NCBI GenBank assembly: GCA_026027325.1
Contig: JAMSLZ010000004.1
Coordinates: 1,302,001 to 1,366,000 of the forward strand
Origin: Actinomucor elegans
Taxonomy: Eukaryota; Mucoromycota; Mucoromycetes; Mucorales; Mucoraceae
DNA: 64,000 nt
Reading direction: 5' to 3'
This document shows, in pieces, positions 12,101-22,056 of the stretch (position 1 is its first letter; every line of letters begins with the position of its first letter). Both the position numbers and the translations under genes were made by a program. The notes under the pieces are model-generated. The model worked only from the letters and a program-made list of their open reading frames with translations, made no database searches and was not told where the DNA came from.

Positions 12101-12420
12101 CTAGTTTAGCATATCCCTTCATTTAAATGCTTTACAAAAAGCTTACCATCAACAATGGTCTTGATAGAGTAATCAAAAACATCTTTTTGAGGTGTATTCA
12201 TGCCAAATACTTTATCGAACGCGAAACTGCCTTGAAAGTCTTTACCCTATCGTTATTTTTTTTTTAATAAGTATTAATAATAATAAAAATCTGGATGTCA
12301 TACCTTTAGTTGAAGCTGAGTGCCTTCTTCATCGATTTCAATGATAGGTACACCACCTTCTCTTATTTCCAAAGAATTTTGAGGTCGAAAACGACATACG
12401 ACCTTGATATTGTTGGACAT
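9125..12420 (-). CDS. Kinesin-1 (conventional kinesin) heavy chain
   Basis: This is a plus-end-directed microtubule motor for organelle and vesicle transport. Nine exons: 12420-12304, 12246-12147, 12089-12016, 11963-11807, 11752-11379, 11305-10121, 10065-9916, 9851-9555, 9483-9125. Motor motifs: KVVCRFRP at the start, P-loop GQTGSGKT, switch [10 protein letters not shown], switch [15 protein letters not shown], and [13 protein letters not shown] neck and long coiled coil follow, and the tail carries the IAK autoinhibition/cargo motif [11 protein letters not shown]. Expected length is about 937 residues, normal for fungal kinesin-1. Exons 1-8 keep phase perfectly, but exon 9 has 359 rather than 360 nt. 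The run of five A (sense strand) at 9455-9459 looks one base short of the family sequence. A donor shifted by 4 nt (9551) would also keep the frame. Intron 7 starts with GC (CAG|GCAAGT). It is divergent from dymeclin. Confidence 0.93.
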
Positions 12421-12587
12421 GTTGAAAGGAAAAACTAGATTGAAAGAAAAAAAAAGAAAAGAGAAAAATAAACTAGGAACTAGGCGCTTAAATTAATATA
12501 AAAAAACACGCGCGTGAGCTAGATTGCGTACTACACGCAGTCTGAGTCGAGATTTTTCGTGCCTTTTTCTTTAGTCTCTTAGTTAAA
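12421..12587. promoter_or_regulatory. 167-bp bidirectional promoter (kinesin-1 / dymeclin)
   Basis: The two ATGs are 167 bp apart on opposite strands, so both core promoters and 5' leaders must fit here. It contains A-rich purine tracts on the kinesin side and a CGCGCG-containing block near 12508-12515. Shared regulation is inferred from the spacing only. Confidence 0.55.
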
Positions 12588-14654
12588 ATGAATGCTAATG
12601 GTAATGTACCAAAATTAGTGACAGCACCCAACAAGACATTGGCTGCCCCTGCTCCGACTACGTTCAAAAGGCCTTCCAACTACACCAACAATGAAACCAA
12701 ATCGAAAAGCTCGAGCACTATGCCTCGGTCACCTTCTCTTGAGCTTTCAGACTCTTTCTCGGCCCTTACATCGTTATCTCCTACAAATGCTATTTCGCCT
12801 ACCAATAAATACAGTGCGGGTCCTCATTACGCCATGACAGTCAAGTCACCGACTGAGCAACACCACCCATTTTTCTCGACTTTACAACTGGCTGCCATCA
12901 AGCCAATCTGTACAAACTCAACAGTGGAAGACTGGTCTTTTCTATCGTTGGAAAAGTATCCAGCAACACATAATGCGTAAAGTGGGAATACGTGCATCAC
13001 AATATTGCGAATGTACTGATTTCTTTTTTGATATTAGACAAGATGCATACGATTTGGAAATGAGTTCCTTAGGTCTATCTATTGAACTTGGTTAGTTTAT
13101 ATCCATTAAAAGTTGCTAGTAACACAGTATCTAATATCTATTGAATAGCTGCCAATAATACAAGAACGCGTAACTTTAACAAGCTACTATCACATTTATT
13201 GGTTTTGTTAAGAGATCTACAGTCCAATTCTCAAGAGTAAAAAGCATCGACTGTCAGTATCATAATGAATTAATTAACACTATGTTTTTTTTTTTGCATA
13301 GGACGATACCAATAGAAACATATAATGCTCTGTTTCTGATAAGAGTATTTACAAAGCAATTTGCTGGCAACTTGACTAATAAGGAGATCATTGATCAATT
13401 TGAAGACGATCCGTCTGAATCGAAAGCCGAACAACTCATAGAATACTTGCTCTACGTCCTTATTAATATGGATCCAAGGTAAACTCTCTATTCTATGCTA
13501 CGAGGCGATACTAATTATATATATTAGCTTGAACTATTCAACATACGAGTTTTATACGGAAGTGCTTAATACATTCCTGGTGCTTTGTTCTACTCAGTTA
13601 CAGCAATCAAAACTGGCACAGGATAACAATTATTTTATGGACCTGCTGATGTGCAAGTTTGGAAACAGAGCTGAAACTGTAGTAGCTAGACTGTTAGAGA
13701 ATTTGATCGAGCAAAAGGTACCGCCACCTCAGTCTTCCAGTGTCATGTATACAGCCTACAATTACTTCTTTGCTGCTAGACCCAATGCATCCAGTCCCGA
13801 TGCTGATACTATGCCTGTAGCAGATCGTAGTCTACTATTATTACTGTTGCTGGGCACTCAATCTCGTTCAGAAAACCAAGATAACAGCCAATGGATCAAA
13901 TCATATCGATTTGCTATAGCCAACTTGAGTGATCATCATGGTAAAAAAAAAATTGTAATTATTTTTTATTGAATGACAAAGGATGCTTAATGTTTACAAG
14001 TATAGTTATCTCAAGTGATGTTGATGGTTGCGATCGCAAGATGCATTTGATTTCATTCAAAGCCTTGTTTGAAATATTCAGTAAATCACTTCATATTGAA
14101 GAGAGGATGCTATTGTTCTACTTGATTTTGGAAGAAAATGAATCATTTCGAGTGTATGTCTTGTCAAGAACAGATCAAGAAACAATCGTAAGTCCACACC
14201 ATTTCAATCGCTTTTGCTGGAACAAAAGCACTAATGCATTTTGTTAGTATTTACCTATCTTAAAGCTGATTTATGAATCAATGGAAACAAAGACAAATTA
14301 TTCCCAAATCTATATTCTGATGGTGATCCTGTTGATCCTCAGTCAAGATGACATGAACAATGAGGCTATACAAAAGATTGTAAAGTATACCTTGAATGTA
14401 GTTACACAACGAGTTTTTTGTTTGTTAATGCTATCAATTTTTTAGACTGTTCATAACATCACCTGGTTTACAGAGCGTCCATTATTGAAATCAATATCAT
14501 TAGGTGGGCTATTGATGTTGGTCTTAATACGCACACTTCAACTCAACTTGTCGCATCAGAAAGACATTTATCTACATACAAATTGTTTGGCTATCCTGTC
14601 AAACATGTCAAATACTGTATTTGAAATGCATTCTTACACTGCGCAGAGATTTAT

Positions 14655-14685
<31 letters not shown>

Positions 14686-15343
14686 TCAGAGAAACACAAC
14701 TCAATACTAAAATTGTCCTGAAAAAAAAAGTTTATTTGAACTATTAGCCCGTCGCTACACCAAAGTAGTTGAAAAGCATTCAATCGATATCACAGTGTAC
14801 CAAGATCTATTAGTGCTATTACTCGAAATCATTAATTCAACATTAACTTATCGTCTAAAGCACAACTCTCAGTTGGTCTACGCGTTGCTTCAAAAGAGAG
14901 AGATATTCACGCCCTTTCAATCACATCCACGATTTTCTGATCTAGTACAAAACCTAGAACAAGTCATTCATCATTTTAATACCAGAGTATCCGAAGCAAA
15001 CTTAAAAGCACCTTCTTCCAACGAAGTGCTAAGGTTGATTGAACAAGCATCGCGTACATGGTCCAATCAAAAACTAACGGTAAGTTTATCTTATGATTGC
15101 TCTATCAATTTTTTTTTCTTTTTTACTAAAAAAAATTTGCCCGATTTAAAAAAAAAGCTACTACCAAGTCTCAAGTTCCAGTACAAAGAAGAACAAGATT
15201 CATTTGAATTCTTTATACCATATATTTGGGCCCTCGTCCATCGAAGATCCTTTATTTACTGGAGCGAAGAAAAGAGCCACGTACTTGATAATTATAAACT
15301 AATGAATGAGGATATTGAACAACCATCTTCTTTTAATGTATAA
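12588..15343 (+). CDS. Dymeclin (Golgi organisation protein)
   Basis: Ten exons (12588-12976, 13038-13090, 13149-13236, 13302-13478, 13528-13940, 14006-14187, 14248-14379, 14446-14657, 14731-15079, 15158-15343) join in frame to about 726 residues. Alpha-helical blocks match dymeclin throughout: NNTRTRNF, ETYNALFLIRVFTKQ, DRSLLLLLLLGTQ, YLPILKLIYES, ILMVILLILSQDD, HNITWFTERPLLKSISLG, DIYLHTNCLAILSNMS, LLEIINSTLTYRLKHN and FEFFIPYIWALVHRRS. Dymeclin is a peripheral Golgi protein needed for Golgi organisation and traffic in animals. The first ~100 residues are an unusual Ser/Pro/Thr-rich extension, and the N-terminus is MNANG, so the animal N-myristoylation site (MG) is absent. A TA repeat fills intron 8. 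It is divergent from kinesin-1. Confidence 0.9.
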
Positions 15344-15618
15344 TAAAACAAGTGACAATGTATACTATTTAAAATTAAAAATTCATATCTTTAATGTCAG
15401 TACCAAACTGCTTCGTTTGCTTTAGAATTGAATATGATCGGGTTACAACGTTCCGCCCTAATATCAAATATGAACTCGCTTTGTCAAAACATTTTGCAGT
15501 GCAATAATTTTTCAAATTCATGCGATATTGAGTTTATGATGCAACTAAATTGAGTTTGAATAATACAGTCTACTATGTTGGCGAAATGCAATACATTTAG
15601 AAGTAAAAAAAAAAAAAA

Positions 15619-15699
15619 TGGGCTTCAAAATTCACCTTTTCTATAGCCAAGTCATTCGATTTGAAACAAAAAGAAGAGGTCTCTAAGGATCCAACTTTT
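15619..15699 (+). repeat. Left inverted-repeat arm
   Basis: Starts TGGGCTTCAAAATTCACC and ends CCAACTTTT. Paired with the arm at 17061-17141 in inverted orientation, with three mismatches. Confidence 0.9.
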
Positions 15700-17060
15700 C
15701 TGCAGCAAGAAATATACTTCAGAATTAAGTAATTCTAAGCTCTCATTTCGTAATAAAGTGCCCGCTGAATGCAAAATGGTTGTGCTACAATTGTTTGGTT
15801 TATAGTTGCGATGTACTTTCTTTATACCATTATTTTGACTAGGAACAATGTCAGATATAGAAAAATTTATTCTGTCATAAAGAATGAACAAGAGTACTGG
15901 AGGACAATTAATCAAATTCAGGCACAGCAGAACGTTGATGTTATAATTGAAATTAGTCGTGGTTTTGAAAGATCTTACATACGAAATGCATACTAAGCCG
16001 AAGAATACGCTAAGGCCTTTGCCAGAAGCCATTTATTTAAAACAGTAAAGCGTAGACCCAAAAGATGGAAAAAGTTCCTTTTGCTATGCCGCATACAATT
16101 GAGATAGAGGAAGAAGCCCTGCAGTTATCAAAGTAGTAGCTAGGTATATCACCAAGCATATACGAAATGATGATCTAAGAGGAAGGAATGCTCATTTGAA
16201 TGGAATATTGGACGCAAATTAGAAAGATTTTCTATCAGCATCAATTCAAATGATCATAATCATTATCCAACAAATGATGAATTCAATAATCATCCATTGC
16301 ACAAACGACTTACAGAAGATCAAATGCATCATATTGCAGGCTTAAATAATTCTGGTTCTGGTGCTGCACCTTGATCAACAGTAATAGAGTTGAAAAAAAC
16401 ATTTCAATTTGGAAACTCAACACTTATGAAAACTCTAAGATGCAAGTACAATGTTCGATGTAAATCATCTAGAGTGATCGGTTCTATCGTTGCCTCTTAT
16501 ATGGACGCCCGACTAATCCAAGAGCATGAAAGAGTAAGTTTTGAAAACGCGGAAGCTATCTTGATCCAAACCAGTGACATTGGATTTTTTTTGTCATACT
16601 GGAGATGAATCCGAAAGTGGTGGGAATGATAGTATCTAACTTAAAATTCATTACTTCCTTTTATTCTTTTGTTTCAATCATAAATATCCCTTGTCTTTAC
16701 TTTTGTTTTCTTGAACCCGTTGTATGTTGGGAAAACTCTATTTCAATTGCAATTCTTCCTTTTCGCGTCATATAAAGGTTCATTTTGCAGTGTCAATATT
16801 CTATAATTTACAATGGTTTTCATAGTATATATTGTGGTTATACAATATACAGAGACCTATTACAGTGCTTATGATAGTTTAAAATGATCCACGATAATCT
16901 AGTTTACAATCTATAAGGATTTACAGCAACTATTTTTATAGTGTACAACGATTTTTGAAGTAGCCAATTGCCATAAAGCTGAGTCTTAACTAACAAACGT
17001 CCAGTTTTCTTAGTAAAATTTTGTTTGTCTTTTTACATCTCATGAATAATTTAATTATAA

Positions 17061-17138
17061 AAAAGTTAAATCCTTAGAGACCTCTTCTTTTTGTTTCAAA
17101 TCAAATGACTTGGCTATAGAAAAGGTGAATTTTGAAGC

Positions 17139-17141
<3 letters not shown>
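17061..17141 (-). repeat. Right inverted-repeat arm
   Basis: Reverse complement of 15619-15699 with three transitions. The outer edge abuts a run of 28 T. Confidence 0.9.
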
Positions 17142-17173
<32 letters not shown>

Positions 17174-17324
17174 CTTAATGTCAATTTAGTTCGAAACCCC
17201 CCATGGTTTGATTTTGCAGTCCAAATAGTGCCACCCTTTACAAAAATAAACCGACGTTTAAAATATAAGCAAGATGGGTATGCCTTTGGCAATTTTTCAG
17301 TAACCTTGATACTTCCTTAACCGA

Positions 17325-17700
17325 TTCCAGTTTAATGTCGCATTTGATGATTATTACATATTCACAATAAACTATTCCAAGTATTACAACCAATGTTATT
17401 CTAAATAAAGCGTGTGTGTAAGCATTAATGAGAGATAGTCAATTACACGCTTTTCATGTAAATTAGATTGATAGATGTATAAATTTTGTAACCGATCCGG
17501 GACTAATGTTGCATGGAATAATGAATTCATAAATATCCACTACAAGTTGTTGTACCTGTTTAAACCTTTATTGAGCCGAAGTATTTTTTATTTTAGAGTA
17601 GTTAGTTGTAGATAACATACATTTCAATTACATACATATAATCTATTAATCTTTCGGACGATCTTGATCCAATGTCGCATCTGGTTAGTAATCCACATTC
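17325..17700 (-). repeat. Degenerate ~167-bp tandem array (three cores, reverse orientation)
   Basis: Three cores of the GATC-rich repeat lie at 17341, 17512 and 17679 (positions of CATTT, CATGG and CATCT), spaced 171 and 167 bp. Read on the minus strand, each is A(T)GATGCGACATT-like followed by a GATC-containing stretch (GGAATCGG, CCGGATCGG, GGATCAAGATC). Same family as the array at 58.4-59.0 kb. Confidence 0.6.
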
Positions 17701-20700
17701 ATAAAAAAAAAAAGTATAATACCTAATGCTAGTTGTTGCGCAAGAAAATGGTAATCTGAAGGCTGCTTCGTTTAATTGACATATACTAAAAATAATGATA
17801 TTGAAGAAGCAGCTGATACGCCTACTGGACCTTTTTTTCTTTTGGATAGTTTACGCGAGTACAACAGTTTTATACGCACTTCAAAATCTCGTTTCACTGC
17901 ACGAGGTATAAAAGGATGAGCGGTCCCCTGCACTACCTTGGATAACCTAATACTTATTATTCGCTTTTTTCGTAATAATATTCAATGCATATATTTTTAA
18001 GATACATTCATTTGTTCTTGCATATACCATACAAAGTGACTTGTAAAAGCAGGGTACTTGCAGTATCCGTTTTCTTGTTTAATTGAATGTAACGTTGCCT
18101 CAAAGACAGAATCCTTAATATAAAAAGTTCTGGCTTTCGCATTATATGTCATAGATGACAAATGGTCAGAGTATCATTAGTAATAATACACTTGACCCCA
18201 GGCGTAAATATAAACTACTACGCTTTTCTTAGTCTATCTTGACGAGAAATATAATGGACCTGTTCTTTTATTGACTGAGTTAGTGTACCACAACATCCTT
18301 TCATTACTGGACCTTTTTTATTTTTATATATATATATATCAGGGAACTTGGCAAACAAAAAAGAATCTCAGCCCTTATTGATCAGATGAATGATTAAACT
18401 TTTTTTTTCCAGGCAAAGCAAAGCAAAGCTTTCAACTTGATGATCATTATTAAGAGCAGATCATTTCGATTCAAACTGACACGGTGTAACAAAAAGATAG
18501 GTTAAAGAGCTTGTCAATTGAAATTCCAGTTTTTACACGGTTCTGGAACAAAGGTTATTTCAAACAAATCCCTACCCGGTACTACGGATGATGCGGAATT
18601 AAGCCAAAATGATACAAAGCACAGATGGTATTGTACCACCTTAAACAACTAAACTCTCAATGGAACTCACATTATATCGAGATAGCCCCTGGTATTATGC
18701 TTCAAATTCCGAGAACATTCATGGGCTTTAACAAACGGCTTGATAATATATTCGGCTTTTTTCGCCCTATTACAGTGCGGGTAACAAGTATGACCTAATC
18801 TCGCCCTTCAGGACCGAAATGATCACCGGATTTTTTTTTGGACATTAAAGAACATTCTTGAGCATTACTGCTCCTATAAAACCTACAAGTTGGTATACGA
18901 TCGATTCAGGAGACCCCTAACATGAATTTCATTGGCTATTTGCACACCAATGGCCAAAAAAAAGCTGCCTTTTCTTTTACTTTTATTTTTCCTCGGCTGG
19001 AGGGTAAAATATGGAACCGATTGATGAACACACTTACTTCATACGTCAAACATGGGCAAGGTATTTGATGATGATATGGTCTGAAACATACATAGCACGT
19101 CGGTGTTTGAATCAATCATTTTTGATTCATCTAATTCACTTCACTGTTTCTAGCTCAACAATAAATCAAGGTATTCCAATGGTTTCTGGACAAAATAGAG
19201 AACACGATGTGCTTTTTCTGATAAACTAGTAATTTTTACAAGTGTATCACAAGTACTATATTTTGAAATACGAACCGGAGATAGAAAGAGCAGTTATTGA
19301 CAAGCTATTAACATCACTAGATCAACCTTAGCGCAACAACAAATCGAGATACGTCAATGACTTCCGGACAAACTATAGTACAAGTTACGTTCTTTTTAAT
19401 AAGATGGTTTGCATCATGGTATACCAATGCAAGGTTATATTAGTTTTTTTTTTTAAAAAAAAAAGAAAGGGTGTTTTAGATTTAATCAAACACACTGCAC
19501 TGATTAATAAAAATGCCCTATGTGAAAATATAAGCCATGCAATTATATCATTCTGGGAATTACCATAGTGTATGACAAAATCCAATTAAATAGAACCCAA
19601 AAATTTACAAAAGTATACCTTTTGCACTTTAAACTTTATATCTACCTATTGATAGCATTTGTTTTGAGGATAAAGATCTTATAATTCATATGTAACAAAA
19701 GTTTGTCCATTGATGAAAAAAGAAAAAAAAACTCTAATTCTACTATACTAACTATAATGATTGGCAAATGGGGTTTTTATCTGTACAACACGGTGTTATC
19801 TGATAGTAAGAAATGATATACAAGTTGTAATATAAGGCCAATACATGGTTTCACGTGCATCTTTGAATCACTAGGTTTGGTCTGAATATAGCCATAATAA
19901 CTATTTCAGTAAAGTGACATACACATGTATTTAGTTTAAATACAGCCTTCAAGTCCGAGAAGGATATGAATTATGCTAAATACTATATTTAACCTTGTAA
20001 TTATACATAACACCGCGATTTATTACGTGTCGATTATGCAAAAAAAGAGATTTACATTGTTGGTTTATCCGTATGACTTATAGTCTGTTTGTTAATTACA
20101 ATAATGTGGCACACTCTTTTTGTTTTTTACACGTACCAATAACAAATGTCATTACAATGCAAAAGTATGTCCTAATTCCTACTTTAATACAAGAAGCTAA
20201 AACTAATACGTAATAAAAATAAAATATTCGCTTATATAACTGCTATGAAACAATATATACTTTCGCTTAGTACCAAAGTGCACAGATAGGATGGAATTGG
20301 GTGGTCTGTGCACCGAAGATTTTAAAGAGAAGGGGAGATCTAGGTCTTTGTTACTAGATATGGAGTGTTATCAACATATATTAGTACTTCGATATGTGCA
20401 TATGCCATGGTACAATTCGATATTACTTCTAGAGCAACCAAAAAAAAGGGTATCTGCATGTAAAGAAAGTAAAGTGATTAACAATCCTGCATATTCCGAC
20501 GTGCATGTTGTATATTTGTTGAAAGGGGGCTTTGTAGACCCAAGGACAATGGATAGATAGGGTATCCTTCAAAGAAGACCGTGACTCTTTCATTGTCTTT
20601 ATTATCATACTAAAAAGAAGCTTTTATATTTCTTTTTTTTCACCCATGATCATTTAGGTTCTTGAATGTAAATGCAACGTATCTGTTGACCATGCACTAA

Positions 20701-20977
20701 CTGAAAATAACAAGCTTAGCTATAAGAATGCAAAAAAAAAAAGAAAAAAAAAAAAAAAAAAAAAAAAAAGAGAGGTTAACTTGATTTGAATTTTTTGTGC
20801 CTTTTTTGTTCCTTTAATAAGCAGCGATGGTTAATTGATTACTGTTTTACTCTTCTTTCCTTACTTTATTTTTTATTTTATTTTATTTTTTATCTTTTAT
20901 TTTTTATTTTTTCTTGTTAGTCTAACTGCCTTATAACAAAAAAAAAGAACGTGCTTTGTAACATAAGGCCATTCGAT
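17701..20977. other. Gene-poor spacer upstream of the homeobox gene
   Basis: No convincing gene. It holds a decayed direct duplication (about 19150-19225 and 19320-19395), several AT-repeat and poly-A/poly-T tracts (including an almost pure A run at 20732-20769) and low-complexity T-rich DNA just before the homeobox gene. Frames at 19011-19229 and 20291-20560 show no known domain. Confidence 0.5.
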
Positions 20978-22056
20978 ATGGATTCTAAGAACAAAGTAAG
21001 GTAACAATGATGAAATAATAGCTTAATCAATACGATGTACTCATAAAAAAAAGTTATTTAACTGTTTAAACTTAGCCAATACATTAACACTCGTCTGCAG
21101 AAAGTATTCAAACCATTGATACTTTTTCATGATCAAGCATCTACAGCTCCGGCACAAATCGTTGAAGAGCATCGAATAAAGACACAGGAGATGATGGACC
21201 GTAACGCTCTGTTATGGGAAAGAGAAGGTCCTTATTGTTTGAACAGTTCAGGTACCATAACTAAAAAGAAAGAAAGAAAAAAACTTTTCTTTCTTTTTCA
21301 GTCACAATCTCATCTTTAATATGCATAGATCTATCACCAAAGCAACAGCAATTGACACCACACTCCAATAGAAGCTCTTATTCAAGTAATGAATATCAAT
21401 TCAATGATCAAAGGCAAGCAAATAATTCATTTTTTTCCACAAGTCATTCAGCCATGGATATCCTAGAACCAAGAACCCAAACATCCATACCACCACTGTA
21501 CAATAATCAACCTCAAGAAACCACCTTTATTGCAGAGCCTCAGTTTCACCCTACATATAGACCCAATATCAGCCGAAAAAGAAGACGCGGTAACCTTCCT
21601 AAAGAAGTGACCGAATTTCTTAAACGTTGGCTTCTTCTGCACAAGAAGCATCCCTATCCAACTGAACGCGAGAAACAGAAGCTAGCAGACGAAACTGGTT
21701 TGATGGTGAACCAAATCAGTAACTGGTTTATCAATGCACGTCGAAGGATACTGCAGCCTTTATTAGAATCTGAAAGTCAACACGAAGAACCATCTTTGAG
21801 AAGTAGTAGAAGTAGTAGCAGTGGTACACAGCAACAAATGATGGAGCAGTCCAATGAACCCTACAATCGATCAATAGAACCACTCTTTCCAGGTGATGGT
21901 ATGTGTATAACACTAAATCTTTTACTATATAATACATGCTCATGATTTAACATAGAACCTTCAAGTAGTGTCCCACCGCCATGGGTCCTGCTACCGACTA
22001 AACTTCCCTCTATGAATATTTTGGATAAGGACCTTGATGCCTTTAAAGCTGAATGA
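20978..22056 (+). CDS. TALE-class homeodomain transcription factor
   Basis: Four exons (20978-20995, 21101-21251, 21329-21898, 21956-22056) join in frame to 279 residues. The first coding exon is only 18 nt (MDSKNK). The homeodomain (about residues 138-197) begins RKRRRGNLPKEVTEFLKRWL. It carries the three-residue loop extension around HKKHPYPTEREKQ and the recognition helix QISNWFINARRRIL, which define the TALE (PBX/MEIS/KNOX/Iroquois-like) class. Flanking parts are Ser/Gln/Asn-rich, as is usual for fungal homeodomain factors. It should act in the nucleus as a DNA-binding regulator; the target genes are unknown. A long gene-poor upstream spacer fits a regulated developmental gene, but that is inference. 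Confidence 0.88.

Larger units (their letters stand above)
15605..17170. mobile_element. Element with 81-bp terminal inverted repeats
   Basis: Two arms, 15619-15699 and 17061-17141, are inverted copies with 78 of 81 bases identical by eye; all three differences are C/T transitions. Each arm is bounded outside by a homopolymer (A14 at 15605-15618, T28 at 17142-17169) and then by the similar sequence GAAGT. The interior (about 1.36 kb) has broken coding-like pieces: a plus-strand piece with KVPAECKMVVLQLFGL near 15760, one with YITKHIRNDDLRGRNAHLNG near 16150, and a 72-codon frame at 16390-16608. No transposase motif was recognised. It could be a non-autonomous DNA transposon or a locally inverted duplication. 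Confidence 0.65.

Noticed and set aside
14655..14690. TA repeat as a separate feature near dymeclin
   Set aside because: It lies entirely within dymeclin intron 8 and is ordinary simple sequence.
17190..17205. GTTCGAAAC, a match to the tRNA B-box
   Set aside because: The flanking sequence cannot form acceptor or anticodon arms, and no A-box lies at the right distance.
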